From NCBI GenBank assembly GCA_035701265.1, contig DASSNU010000020.1, positions 186,001 to 250,000 of the forward strand: a stretch of 64,000 nucleotides of DNA, in the 5' to 3' direction. The stretch comes from DASSNU01 sp035701265. Its GTDB lineage: Bacteria > Gemmatimonadota > Gemmatimonadetes > Gemmatimonadales > Gemmatimonadaceae. A program made the position numbers and the translations under genes. The stretch's first letter is position 1; each line of letters starts with the position of its first letter. A model generated the notes under the pieces. It worked only from the letters and a program-made list of their open reading frames with translations. It ran no database searches and was not told where the DNA came from. This document shows, piece after piece, positions 34,560 through 44,308 of this stretch.

Positions 34560-36251
34560 ATGACACATTCGCTCTCGTTCGTCCGACACTTCTCCCGATT
34601 GGTGTGGTTGTTCCTCTACGAGCCGGAAGCCTACGACGGGCAGATGGCGACTCTTCGGGTGGTGGTCGGCGCATCGCGCGAGGGCGCAGTGACGCTGGGC
34701 CACGATGACGGCGAGCTCCTCGTGAACGGGGCTGCCGTCACCGATGGCGTGATGGGAGCCAAGGATCTGGCGACGCAGTTGGTGCGGCACGGAATAGCGG
34801 AGCTGAGCATCGACGCGGGCGCCGCGCCGGCTGACCTCATCCTCTGTGCGCGGATGCTCGCGAACGATCCGGTGCCGGGCGGCGCGCACGCGCTCCGCGA
34901 CGTGCTCCGCGCCACACGCGCCACAACCGTAACGTGCACAGCGGAAGGGCTCACGGACGTGACCGTCGAGGCACCGTACGAGCCCGCGTACGTGGACGCG
35001 ATTGGCGCGGACACGAGTGGCGCGGGCGCGAGCGGCGCGGGCGCGCTCGTGCTGCGCGGCGACGCGCCGCCGGCCGATCGGCGCGTGGAGCGTGACGACG
35101 CGTTGCCCAGCGCGCGTGTGGCATCGCCCGGCGTCATGCGGGCCGATGCGCCGTCAAGCTTGTTGCGCGAGCAGGATCCGCAGGCGATGTATCACGCCTT
35201 CTCGAGCGCGGAGACGCCGCGAGGCTCGGCGATATCGCTGCTCACGCAACTCGACACCGCGCGCACCGAGGCCGATCGCGTGCGACACCTCGACGCGCTC
35301 GTCAAGCTCGCCACCGAGTCGGTGGCGCTCGAGCGGCACGACGTGGTCGCCGAGATCCTCTCGCGGCTCGTGGATCGCGAGACGACCGCGTCCGATCCCG
35401 CGGAGCGGCGTGCGCTGGGGATCACGCTGCGACGCCTCATGAAGCCCGATGTGCTCAAGTCCATTGCCGTGCTCCTGCCGCGGCGGCGCGAGGACTACGA
35501 CCGCCACATGCGGTCGATCCGCCGCGCCGAGGAGGCGGGGATCGAGGTGCTGGTCGACGCGCTCGTGTCCGCGTCCGCCATTGCCGACCGGCGCACGTAC
35601 TACGACGCGCTGCGCACGCTGCAGACCGGGGTGCGCGCGTTGCTCTTCATGTTGAGTGACAAGCGGTGGTACGTGGTGCGCAATGCCGCCGAGCTGCTCG
35701 GCGATCTGCGCATGGAGGAAGCGGAGCCCGAGCTGTTGCGCCTGCTCGATCACTCCGACGACCGCGTACGCTCGGCGGCTGCCGGCGCGCTGGTCAAGCT
35801 TGGCTCGAGCGCGGGCGCGCGCGGGCTGCGTGCCGTGCTGCGCGACATCCACTCCAGCGCGCTGCGCCACAGCGCGGTGAGCGCCGCGGTGGGCGATGCG
35901 GCGACTGCCGATGCACCGGGCACGGCCGACGCGTTGATCCGCGCGCTCGCCCGGGAGCAGGATCCCCAGGCGCAGCTCGCGATCATCACGGCCCTCGGGC
36001 AGATCGGAACGCCGTCCGCCATCGAGAAGCTGATCGATCTGGCGAGCGGGCGGAGCGGACGCTTCCGCCGCACACCCACCGCGCTCCGCGTGGCGGCGGT
36101 GCATGCCCTGGCGGCGACGTCCAGCACGACGGCGCTGGTCGCCATTCAGGGGCTCACGCGCGACAAGCAGCGCGAAGTGCGCGGCGCCGCGGCGTGGGTC
36201 ATGCTCGGCGAGCGGCACCACCGGTTGGAGATCCCGGAACCCACGCCGTAA
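34560..36251 (+). CDS. HEAT-repeat protein
   Basis: A 563-residue protein. Residues 1-130 form a small alpha/beta domain (EGAVTLGHDDGELLVNGAAV). A linker rich in Gly/Ala follows (ADTSGAGASGAGA). From about 210 to the end the sequence is helical, with HEAT/Armadillo-like repeats such as WYVVRNAAELLGDLRMEEAE, DDRVRSAAAGALVKLGS and TALRVAAVHALAAT. No catalytic motif is visible. ATG 34560 lacks a good ribosome site, so an upstream start is possible. It probably acts as a protein-interaction scaffold. Confidence 0.75.
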   Translation: MTHSLSFVRHFSRLVWLFLYEPEAYDGQMATLRVVVGASREGAVTLGHDDGELLVNGAAVTDGVMGAKDLATQLVRHGIAELSIDAGAAPADLILCARMLANDPVPGGAHALRDVLRATRATTVTCTAEGLTDVTVEAPYEPAYVDAIGADTSGAGASGAGALVLRGDAPPADRRVERDDALPSARVASPGVMRADAPSSLLREQDPQAMYHAFSSAETPRGSAISLLTQLDTARTEADRVRHLDALVKLATESVALERHDVVAEILSRLVDRETTASDPAERRALGITLRRLMKPDVLKSIAVLLPRRREDYDRHMRSIRRAEEAGIEVLVDALVSASAIADRRTYYDALRTLQTGVRALLFMLSDKRWYVVRNAAELLGDLRMEEAEPELLRLLDHSDDRVRSAAAGALVKLGSSAGARGLRAVLRDIHSSALRHSAVSAAVGDAATADAPGTADALIRALAREQDPQAQLAIITALGQIGTPSAIEKLIDLASGRSGRFRRTPTALRVAAVHALAATSSTTALVAIQGLTRDKQREVRGAAAWVMLGERHHRLEIPEPTP

Positions 36252-36272
36252 CGCGCGAGCCGCGCGCAGCCA

Positions 36273-37355
36273 TCAGCGTGCGGTGAAGTCCGTCTGGTGC
36301 GTCACGCTCCGGCACGCGGCGGCGATCAACTCGGCGGCACGGTCCAGGTCCTCCAGGCTCACCATCTCGTTGGGCGAGTGCATGTAGCGATTGGGGACGG
36401 ACACGAGCCCCGTCGCCACGCCTTCTCGCGCCACGTGGATGGAGTCGGCATCCGTCCCCGTGTGGCGTCCCACCCCGTGCACGGTGTAGGGGATGTCCGC
36501 CGCAACGGCGGCGTCGCGCAGCAGGCGGAAGACCACGGGGGAGATGATCGCGCCCCGCGCCAGCACGGGCCCCCCCCCGAGCCGGTGATCGCCGATCTCC
36601 TTCTTGTCCATTCCCGGATGATCGGTGGCGACGGTGACATCCACCACGATGGCCATCCGCGCGTTCACCGACGCCGCGCTCACGTGCGCGCCGCCACCGA
36701 GCGAGGCGATCTCCTCCTGCGTGGTCGCCACGGCCACGACGCGTGCCGCGCCGGGACGCGTCGCGTAGCGCCGCAGCGCCTCGAGCACCACAAACGCGCC
36801 GATCCGGTTGTCGATGGAGCGCGAGACGATGCGCGCGTTGGGGAGATCGACCGCAGCGGCATCGATCACTCCCGCGTCCCCCACCGTCAGGCGGTCCTCC
36901 GCCTCCTGGCGTGTGCGCGCGCCGATGTCCACCCACAGGTCCGAGATCTTGCTGGCCGTCTCACGATCCGATTTCGTCATGACGTGGATCGGGCGCTTTC
37001 CCACGACACCGATCACGTCTCCCCGTTCGCTGGCGAAGCGGATGCGCTGCCCGACGAGCACCTGCGCGTCCCACCCGCCGATGGGCTGCACGTACACGAA
37101 GCCGTCATCGTCGATGTACGTGATGATGACGCCGATCTCGTCGATGTGTCCGGCGAGCAGGATGACGGGCCCGTCCGCGGGGCCCGCGGCCGCCAGTGAG
37201 TTCCCGGCCACATCGCCGCGTACGTCCGCGGCGAAGTCCGCGGCCTCCTGGCGCCAGACGCGTGCCGGGCGGGACTCGAAGCCCGACGGCCCGGGGGCGT
37301 CGAGCAATCGCTTGAGGAAGGAGATGGCCGATTCGCTGAGCATGGTGACGGTCAC
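36273..37355 (-). CDS. M42-family aminopeptidase
   Basis: A 360-residue di-zinc peptidase. Metal and catalytic motifs are AGHIDEIG (His), SIDNRIGAF (Asp), TTQEEIASLGG (catalytic Glu pair), VDVTVATDHPG (Asp) and YMHSPNEMV (His). YVQPIGGWDAQVLVGQ is typical of the M42 lid region. The start may be GTG 37355 or ATG 37343. It is cytoplasmic and probably forms tetrahedral dodecamers that trim peptides. Confidence 0.93.
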   Translation of the reverse strand: MTVTMLSESAISFLKRLLDAPGPSGFESRPARVWRQEAADFAADVRGDVAGNSLAAAGPADGPVILLAGHIDEIGVIITYIDDDGFVYVQPIGGWDAQVLVGQRIRFASERGDVIGVVGKRPIHVMTKSDRETASKISDLWVDIGARTRQEAEDRLTVGDAGVIDAAAVDLPNARIVSRSIDNRIGAFVVLEALRRYATRPGAARVVAVATTQEEIASLGGGAHVSAASVNARMAIVVDVTVATDHPGMDKKEIGDHRLGGGPVLARGAIISPVVFRLLRDAAVAADIPYTVHGVGRHTGTDADSIHVAREGVATGLVSVPNRYMHSPNEMVSLEDLDRAAELIAAACRSVTHQTDFTAR

Positions 37356-37411
37356 GGGTTATGGGACGCGCGGAATGCCGCTCCACGATAGCGGAGTGCG
37401 TCAGCGACGCG

Positions 37412-39103
37412 TCATTTGCGCTCGTAGACGGGTGCGCCTCCCACGTACGTCGCCACCACCTGCGTACCGAGGATCTCCTCGGCCGGGACGGTCATGATGT
37501 CCCGGTCCAGGATGACGAAATCGGCGTACTTCCCCGGAGTGAGGGAGCCCATCACGTCTTCCTGGAACGCGGCGTACGCGGGCCAGAGCGTGATGGATTG
37601 CAGTGCCTCCTGTCGCGTCATCCGCTGCTCCGGGTACCATCCGCCCACGGGCCAGTCGTCCGCATCCTGCCGCGTGACGGCGGAGTGGAAGGTGATCATC
37701 GGGTTCACCGCTTCGACCGGGAAATCGGTGCCGTTGGGGATGATCACCCCCGTCTCGAGCAGCGAGCGCCAGGCGTAGGCGCCACGCGCGCGGGTGGGGC
37801 CGATCCGGCTCACGGCCCAGTACATGTCGCTCGTCTGATGGCTCGTCTGCATGGACGGAATCACTCCCAGTTGCGCGAAGCGCGGGATGTCCTCGTGCGC
37901 CAGCACCTGAGCGTGCTCGACGCGAAAGCGCGGATCGGCCACCGGCACTTCCTTGAACGCCGCCTCGTACGCGTCCAGCACCACGCGATTCCCGCGGTCG
38001 CCGATGGCGTGCGTGTTCACCTGGAATCCGTGCCGCAGCGCCTCGACGGCCACCTGCCGGAGATGCTCTGGCGTGGACACGAGCAACCCGGAGTTCCCGG
38101 GGTCGTCGCTGTACGGATCGAGGAGGGCGGCACCGCGCGAGCCGAGCGCGCCGTCCGCGTAGAGCTTGATGGCGCGCACCCAGAGGTGCCCGTCGTACAG
38201 CGCGCTCCGTGGACCGATGTCGAAGTAGTGCGCGATCGCCGCGGAATCGTCGGCGATCATGACGTAGATGCGCAGATTGAGCTTGCCGGCGCGCCCAAGC
38301 TCCTCGTACAGATCGATCGTCTGGCGCGTGGCGCCGGGATCGTCCACGCCGGTGAGCCCCCACCGGTTCGCCTCGGCCACGGCCGCAAGGAGCTCCTGGC
38401 GCCGCTCGTCGCGCGTGGGGGCGGGAACCACGCGCTCGATGAGTGCCTGCGCCCTGTCCACGAACACGCCGGACGGGGAGCCGTCGGGAAGACGCAGAAT
38501 GCGTCCCCCCGCCGGATCTGGCGTGCGTGCGGTGACGCCGGCCAGTTGCATGGCCTTCGCGTTGGCGAGGAGCGCGTGTCCATCAATGCGCGTGAGCACC
38601 ACCGGATGGTCGGGCACCGCGCGCGAGAGCCGCTCGTGCGTGGGGAAGTGCGTGTCCCCCCAGTCGTTCTGGTCCCACCCACGCCCGGTGATCCAGCTTC
38701 CGGCGGGGCGCTCCTTGACGCGTGCCGCGACGCGTGAGACGACCTCGTCGTACGAGCGCGTGCCCACGAGATCGACTTCCTGCAAGTACTCGCCGAGGCC
38801 GGCAATGTGGCCGTGCGCGTCGATGATGCCCGGGATGATGGTGCGGCCGCTGGCATCGAGCATTCGCGTGGACGGGCCGCGCAGCGCGAGCGCGCCGCGC
38901 GTGGAGCCCACGTAGAGCACGCGCCCGTCGCGCACCGCAAGGGCGGAGGCGATCGGGCGCACGGGGTCCACCGTGTAGATGCGCGCGCCGGTGACGATCA
39001 GATCGGCGCGCGCGGAGTCGGAGGCGGCACGCTGTGCGCTCGCCGCTGGGGCGAGCAGGAGCAGCGTGGCCGCCATGGCGGCGACGGAAGAGTGCACGGA
39101 CAT
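37412..39103 (-). CDS. Secreted YtcJ-like metal-dependent amidohydrolase
   Basis: A 563-residue protein. ATG 39103 begins a signal peptide (AAMAATLLLLAPAASAQ). Motifs are IYTVDPVRPIASALAVRDGR, IIPGIIDAHGHIAGLGE (HxH pair), the RGWDQNDW loop, VNTHAIGDRGNR and IPNGTDFPVE. These are the features of the NfdA/YtcJ family. The substrate is unknown. It lies 56 bp upstream of the M42 gene on the same strand. Confidence 0.9.
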   Translation of the reverse strand: MSVHSSVAAMAATLLLLAPAASAQRAASDSARADLIVTGARIYTVDPVRPIASALAVRDGRVLYVGSTRGALALRGPSTRMLDASGRTIIPGIIDAHGHIAGLGEYLQEVDLVGTRSYDEVVSRVAARVKERPAGSWITGRGWDQNDWGDTHFPTHERLSRAVPDHPVVLTRIDGHALLANAKAMQLAGVTARTPDPAGGRILRLPDGSPSGVFVDRAQALIERVVPAPTRDERRQELLAAVAEANRWGLTGVDDPGATRQTIDLYEELGRAGKLNLRIYVMIADDSAAIAHYFDIGPRSALYDGHLWVRAIKLYADGALGSRGAALLDPYSDDPGNSGLLVSTPEHLRQVAVEALRHGFQVNTHAIGDRGNRVVLDAYEAAFKEVPVADPRFRVEHAQVLAHEDIPRFAQLGVIPSMQTSHQTSDMYWAVSRIGPTRARGAYAWRSLLETGVIIPNGTDFPVEAVNPMITFHSAVTRQDADDWPVGGWYPEQRMTRQEALQSITLWPAYAAFQEDVMGSLTPGKYADFVILDRDIMTVPAEEILGTQVVATYVGGAPVYERK

Positions 39104-39146
39104 GGTGTTGGGGACGAGGGGAAGGAGAACGTCGCAATATGTTCCC

Positions 39147-40088
39147 TCACGTCGTCCGTTCGCCAGCCGCCGGAGCGTGCACCGGTGCGGGTGGCGGCGT
39201 GCGCGGCAGCCGCCGGCGCACCGCGATGGCGACCAACAGCACCAGCGCCGCGAGCGCGCCCAAGGGCACGAGTATGCCGAGCAGGGCGATGAAGCCGGCG
39301 ATGAAGTGGACGAAGTTGCGCCACGCATCGCGAAACGCCTCGCCGAGCACGCTGCCGCCGGGGCCGCCGGCCACCACGGGATACGGCTCGTGCACCGTGA
39401 CGCTCAGCGTGCTCATCGCCACCTGGCTGCGGAGATAGCGCATTCGTCCCTCGTACCGCTCGATCTCCTCGCGGACGCGCGCCAGCTCGCGTTCCACCGA
39501 GAGCACGTCGTCCAGCTTTCCCGTGCGATGCGCCAGGAGGTCCACCAACCGTGTCTCCAGGCGGCGCGCGTTGGCCAGCCGCGCTCCCACGTCCACGTAT
39601 TCCTCTCCGACGTCCTGCGCCGTGACCTGCACCGATTCCACCTCGCCCACTGAATCCAATCCGGACCGTGCCTGGTCGAAGCGCGCACTCGGCACGCGCA
39701 GATCGAGCGTGGCGCGCCGCACCTCGTGTGGGCCCGTCTGCATTGCGGTCCCGGTCACGTATCCACCGGAGGCGTGCGCGAGCTGTTGCAGTTGGGCCAT
39801 CGCGCGCTCCAGCGAGTCGACCTCGAGCGTGGCTGATCCGTTCCGGATGAGCATCGGCGCGGTGGCGCTCGCGGTGTCGGCGCCCTGGGGCAGGAGATCG
39901 TCGCTGCGGGTGTCGGGTCCCGGCGCCATGTTGTACGCGATCGCGGCTCCGCGCGCCGGCGCAGGGGGCGTCGCCTCGGCGCCCACCGACGCCGCATTCC
40001 GCCCGTCAAAGTTCGCGTCGGGTCTCGAGCCGCACGCTGCGGCGATGGCAACGACAAGCAGCAACGGCACTGCACGGACGCGCACCAT
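39147..40088 (-). CDS. DUF4349-domain lipoprotein
   Basis: A 313-residue protein. ATG 40088 is preceded by a near-perfect AGGAGG. The signal peptide ends in a lipobox (AIAAAC). The DUF4349 domain (about 80-300) contains a beta region (NGSATLEVDSLERAMAQLQ), ATLDLRVPSARFDQA and a long coiled coil (about 180-225). A C-terminal membrane segment follows (FIALLGILVPLGALAALVLLVAIAV). The protein would be anchored at both ends. The function of the family is unknown. Confidence 0.9.
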   Translation of the reverse strand: MVRVRAVPLLLVVAIAAACGSRPDANFDGRNAASVGAEATPPAPARGAAIAYNMAPGPDTRSDDLLPQGADTASATAPMLIRNGSATLEVDSLERAMAQLQQLAHASGGYVTGTAMQTGPHEVRRATLDLRVPSARFDQARSGLDSVGEVESVQVTAQDVGEEYVDVGARLANARRLETRLVDLLAHRTGKLDDVLSVERELARVREEIERYEGRMRYLRSQVAMSTLSVTVHEPYPVVAGGPGGSVLGEAFRDAWRNFVHFIAGFIALLGILVPLGALAALVLLVAIAVRRRLPRTPPPAPVHAPAAGERTT

Positions 40089-40404
40089 GGCGACCTCCTG
40101 GGGACGTGAATGCGGACATGCGGCTGACGACGCCGTCGCGGACGTGCCGCCGGGCGGAGCCTCTCCAGGGACGTCGCAACCCCGGCCGGCCGACACATGG
40201 TACACCGACGTGTGTGCCGGGTCCCACTGGGCGAACGGCGCGCAGGGCTCCCGCGCCCCGGACGCGCGTGCTGCGGCTCCTCGTGCTGCGGACGTCGGCG
40301 CCACGAACACCCGCGCCCGGAATATCCCCGCTCCGGACGTCGCCGCTCCGCACATCCGCGCTGCGGATCCGCGCTGCGGATCCGCGCTGCGGATCCGGCC
40401 GACC
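40089..40404. other. Intergenic region with tandem repeats
   Basis: A 316-bp stretch upstream of the DUF4349 gene and downstream of the histidine kinase gene. No coding frame looks real. It holds three perfect 13-bp repeats (40354-40392) next to the kinase stop, and more diverged CCGGACGTCG-type repeats at about 40275-40350. Confidence 0.6.
40354..40397. repeat. Three 13-bp tandem repeats forming overlapping hairpins
   Basis: ATCCGCGCTGCGG occurs three times without mismatch (40354-40366, 40367-40379, 40380-40392), plus five more bases. Each unit junction gives ATCCGC-GCT-GCGGAT, a 6-bp hairpin, and the palindrome GCGGATCCGC. The array starts 8 bases after the kinase stop codon and may act as its transcript end. 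Confidence 0.8.
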
Positions 40405-42051
40405 CTACGGTCGAACGGCCAGCTCGTCCAGTGCCGCGCGCAACTTGCGGAGCAGTTGGTCCGGATGCTCCCCTCGCGTGTCGAGCAGTGTGCCGTCCAC
40501 GCTGTCCGGCAGCGGCGGCTGCCGCCGTCCGCCGTGCGTGAGCAACACGACGCTCACACCGCGCAGCGTCTCCTCTGCGGCCAGGGCATCCAGTACGCGC
40601 CGCACCGCATCGCCGCGGAGCGCCGTGTCGAGGAAGAGCACATCGGGCGCCTCCGTGCGGAGCAGCGCGAGCGCGCCGCTCGCGCTCTGCGCCACGCGGA
40701 CGGTGTAGCCGAGCGATTCGAGGAGATCGCAGAGCAACGTGCGGCTGTCGTCGTCCTCCTCCAGCACCACGGCGCGGTGCGCGGCGCGCCGCTCGCGTAC
40801 TCGGCGCAGCACGTCCAGCAGAACGCGGCGATCCACGGGCTTCACCAGATAGTCCGCCACGCCCATCGACAGCCCCAGAGCGCGCTCGGCCACGATGGAC
40901 ATCACCACCACGGGCACGTGGTGCAGCGTACGATCGGCCTTGATCTCGCGCAGCACCTGCCAGCCATCCTTGCGGGGCATCATGATGTCGAGGAGGATGA
41001 CGACGGGATTGAGGATCCGCGCGAGCTCGATGCCGCGATCGCCATTCAGCGCGCCCACCACGCGGAAGCCCGCCGGAGCGAGCGAGTCGCGGAGGAGCGC
41101 GATGACCTCGGGATCATCGTCGATGGCGAGCACCACCGGCGCGTCGGTCGATACGCCGGCCACGGGTTCGTCCACCGCTGCGCCCTGCACGCGCGCATCG
41201 GCGGAGATCGGAAGGCGCAGCACGACCGTCGTGCCGTGGTCCACGGTGCTCTCGACGGCCAGCGTTCCGCCCATGAGCTCGGCGCTCCGTCTGGCGAGGG
41301 CGAGCCCGACGCCGATGCCGGCGAAGCGGCGCGTCGGGCCGCGCTCGAGTTGGCGAAAACCATCGAAGATGCGGCCGAGCTGCTCCGGCGGAATGCCGAT
41401 CCCCGTGTCGCGCAGGCGCGTGATGAAGGTGCCGTTCCCGCCGTCGGCCAGTGTGATCTCCACCTCGCCTCCGGGCGGCGTGAACTTCACCGCGTTCGAG
41501 GCGAGGTTCGTGAGGATTCGTCGGTACCGCGCGCGATCGCCGTACACCGGGCGGCGCAGCTCGTAACGCACGATCACCGAGAGCGACTTCTCCGCGGCCC
41601 GGGCGGCGATCGAATGTCGGGCCTCGTTCACCACATCGGTCGGATCGAAGGTGCCGAGCCGCAACTCGGCGCGTCCAGCGTCGAGGCTGGCGAGGTCCAG
41701 GACGTCGTCGATGAGCTGTTGAAGGTCGTGCGTGCGGCGGATGATCGCCTGCACCGCCCGCGACTGTTCAGGGGCGAGCGCTCCGTACACGCCATCGCGC
41801 AGGAGTCCGGCGTAGCCCAGCACGGCGTTGAGTGGCGTGCGCAGCTCGTGCGACATGGTTGCCAGCACGTGCGTGCGTGCGTCCATGACCTCCGCCAGCT
41901 CCTCGGAGCGGCGTGCCAACTCGGTCCGGGCATCCAGTAGCGCCGCGCCGAGGTCGGCCGGATCGGCGCCGGCTGGGGCGACCTCCCGCCCTCCGCTGCT
42001 GCCATTCGAGGGGTCGCTCTCCCCAGTGGGTGCGTCTGCTGGTGTTGTCAT
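40405..42051 (-). CDS. Hybrid histidine kinase with two C-terminal receiver domains
   Basis: A 548-residue protein. HisKA holds the phospho-acceptor His68 (ATMSHELRTPLN). HATPase_c follows, with ILTNLASNAVKFTPPGG, DTGIGIPPEQLGRIFDGF and GIGVGLALARR. Receiver 1 has VLAIDDDPEVI and ILLDIMMPRKDGW. Receiver 2 has VLEEDDDSRTLL and FLDTALRGD and is less typical. There are no membrane helices and no PAS or GAF domain; only a short coiled coil precedes HisKA. It is therefore a soluble kinase, perhaps fed by a partner. ATG 42051 is the likely start. Confidence 0.92.
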   Translation of the reverse strand: MTTPADAPTGESDPSNGSSGGREVAPAGADPADLGAALLDARTELARRSEELAEVMDARTHVLATMSHELRTPLNAVLGYAGLLRDGVYGALAPEQSRAVQAIIRRTHDLQQLIDDVLDLASLDAGRAELRLGTFDPTDVVNEARHSIAARAAEKSLSVIVRYELRRPVYGDRARYRRILTNLASNAVKFTPPGGEVEITLADGGNGTFITRLRDTGIGIPPEQLGRIFDGFRQLERGPTRRFAGIGVGLALARRSAELMGGTLAVESTVDHGTTVVLRLPISADARVQGAAVDEPVAGVSTDAPVVLAIDDDPEVIALLRDSLAPAGFRVVGALNGDRGIELARILNPVVILLDIMMPRKDGWQVLREIKADRTLHHVPVVVMSIVAERALGLSMGVADYLVKPVDRRVLLDVLRRVRERRAAHRAVVLEEDDDSRTLLCDLLESLGYTVRVAQSASGALALLRTEAPDVLFLDTALRGDAVRRVLDALAAEETLRGVSVVLLTHGGRRQPPLPDSVDGTLLDTRGEHPDQLLRKLRAALDELAVRP

Positions 42052-42209
42052 GACCACATGCTGCTCGGTGCTGCCGGCTGCCACTCCCCCGCCGTCCGCC
42101 CGTCCCCCGCTTCGCCGCTCTGGGGTGCAAGTCGCTTGCCGACGGTCGCTCCCCGCACGACGCGTCCCTATCTTTGGTGGCCCCTTCGCGCACACTCTCC
42201 GAGGCGTTC

Positions 42210-44075
42210 ATGCTCGCACCCCTGCGGATCGCGCTCTCCCTGTCCATCGGCCTGGCGGCGCTCGCTCCAGCTCCGGCACCCGCGCAGCGCCCGCCGCAAG
42301 CGCCCGCGGTCGCGTCGCCCACCGCGCCGTCCGCCTCCGCGCCCATCAGCGACGTGCGCTACACGATCACCTTCGACCGATCGGACGCGCGCCGCCGGAG
42401 CGTGCGCGTCGCGATGGCCTTCACGACGGCCGGCAATGCGCCGGTGGTGCTCTCGCTCCCCGCGTGGACCCCTGGCGCGTACGAGCTGAGCTACTTCGCG
42501 CGCTGGGTCACCGAGTTCTCCGCATCGAGGGGGGACGGGAAATCGCTGCACTGGGAGAAGCTGGACTACGACAGTTGGCGCGTGGACCCGGCGGGAGCGC
42601 GATCGGTCACCGTGAGCTTTCGTTATCTGGCCGATTCGCTCGACAATGCCATGACGTGGGCGGGGAAGGAATTTCTCCTGTTCAACGGGACGAATCTCTT
42701 TCTCTATCCCGAGGGGCGCGGCTTCGACTTTCCTTCCACCGTCGCGATCCGCACCGAGCCCGACTGGCGCGTGGCGACGGGAATGCACCCCGCGGGAGCA
42801 CCGGCCACCTACAGCGCGGCCACGTACCACGATCTGGTGGACATGCCGGCGTTCATCGGCCGTTTCGATCTGGACAGTGCGCGCGTGGCCGATCGCTGGA
42901 TCCGGCTGGCCACGTATCCGGAGGGGAGCGTTGCCGGCCCGGACCGGCAGGCGGTGTGGCGCGACCTGATCCGCATGATCCCGCCCATGGTAGCCGTGTG
43001 GGGGGACGTGCCGTTCGACGATTACACGGTGATGCAGATCGCCGATTCCACCTTCGGCGGCGCGAGCGGACTCGAGCACCAGAGCTCGCACGTGGATGTC
43101 ATCTCGCCACTCGCCATCGGCGATCCCTTCATGCCGACGCTGTACGCGCACGAGATCTTTCACGCGTGGAACGTGAAGCGGCTGCGTCCCGCCGATCTCT
43201 GGCCGTACCAGTACGCGCACGAGCAGCCCACACCCTGGCTGTGGGAGTGCGAGGGGATCACCGACTACTATGCCGACCTCGCGCTCGTGCGCGGGGGAGT
43301 GACCGACTCCGCCGGGTTCTTCCGCGCCACCGCCGGGAAGATCCAGGAAGTGGCGCAGGTACCGCCCGTCGCGCTCGAGGATGCGTCGCTCTCCACGTGG
43401 ATCCATCCGCTCGATGGCAGCGCGTACATCTACTACCCGCAGGGATCGCTCGCCGGGTTGGCGCTGGACATTCTCATTCGCGACGCGAGCGATGATCGCC
43501 GGTCGCTGGACGACGTGCTGCGGCAGCTCTACCGCAGCGCGTACCAGTCGGGGCAGGGGTTCACGGAGGCGCAGTGGTGGAGCGCGGTGAGCGCGGCGGC
43601 GGGGGGAAAGTCGTTCGCCGATTTCGACGCGCGCTACATCGACGGGCGCGTTCCCATTCCGTGGGACAGCATCCTGCCCCGTGCGGGGATGCGTCTGGCG
43701 GTGGACACCATCCCCGAGCCGCGCTTCGGCGTGAGCACCCTTCCCGATTCGGAGGGAGTGCGTGTGATCGCCGTGGAGCCCGACGGCTCGGCGGCCGAGG
43801 CGGGCGTGCAACCGGGAGACTATCTCGTGTCGATCGGCGACATTCCGGTGGACGAGCGGTTCGCCGCCCGCTTCCGCGCGGCGTTCGACGGAAAGAACGG
43901 TGCTCCGCTGGCCATCCGCGTGCGCCGCGACGGACGCGACGTGATGCTGGCCGGCCGGCTGCGCATCGAGAACCGGTTCGCGTATCGTGTGGAGGTCGAT
44001 GCGAACGCGTCGGAGCGCGCCGCGCGTATTCGCGCCGGCATCCTCCACGGGCACGTGGACGGCGCGGGTGGGTGA
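42210..44075 (+). CDS. Secreted M61-family (glycyl aminopeptidase-like) metallopeptidase with PDZ domain
   Basis: A 621-residue protein. GAGG lies 6 bases before ATG 42210. Signal peptide: ALSLSIGLAALAPAPAPAQ. The zinc motif is HEIFH (314-318), with the third ligand Glu348 in WECEGITDYYAD. An N-terminal beta domain (48-230) has LPAWTPGAYELSYFARWV, the usual M61 landmark. A PDZ domain occupies about 525-600 (GVRVIAVEPDGSAAEAGVQPGDYLVSI). M61 enzymes cleave N-terminal Gly or Ala. Confidence 0.94.
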   Translation: MLAPLRIALSLSIGLAALAPAPAPAQRPPQAPAVASPTAPSASAPISDVRYTITFDRSDARRRSVRVAMAFTTAGNAPVVLSLPAWTPGAYELSYFARWVTEFSASRGDGKSLHWEKLDYDSWRVDPAGARSVTVSFRYLADSLDNAMTWAGKEFLLFNGTNLFLYPEGRGFDFPSTVAIRTEPDWRVATGMHPAGAPATYSAATYHDLVDMPAFIGRFDLDSARVADRWIRLATYPEGSVAGPDRQAVWRDLIRMIPPMVAVWGDVPFDDYTVMQIADSTFGGASGLEHQSSHVDVISPLAIGDPFMPTLYAHEIFHAWNVKRLRPADLWPYQYAHEQPTPWLWECEGITDYYADLALVRGGVTDSAGFFRATAGKIQEVAQVPPVALEDASLSTWIHPLDGSAYIYYPQGSLAGLALDILIRDASDDRRSLDDVLRQLYRSAYQSGQGFTEAQWWSAVSAAAGGKSFADFDARYIDGRVPIPWDSILPRAGMRLAVDTIPEPRFGVSTLPDSEGVRVIAVEPDGSAAEAGVQPGDYLVSIGDIPVDERFAARFRAAFDGKNGAPLAIRVRRDGRDVMLAGRLRIENRFAYRVEVDANASERAARIRAGILHGHVDGAGG

Positions 44076-44308
44076 TGGCGCGGGCCCGTGCGCGTGGCCG
44101 GCAATGTGACATTTGGCTGCTCTCGCGGTGCGCATCCGGAGGCCAGTGCGTGCGCAACCGACTCGCGCCCGGTGGCGGGATGGTCCTATATTGTCGCGCC
44201 TTCCCGCTGTCCGCGCCCTTGCGCGGGCGCCCTACGCGGGGGTGAGCACACCATGCGGCGCCATCTCATCCTCACGTGTGCCGCGCACCGTCTATCCGGG
44301 AGGTCTCC

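Noticed and set aside
40250..40400. A CRISPR-like array
   Set aside because: The repeats are 13 bases, directly adjacent with no spacers, so it is a simple tandem repeat.
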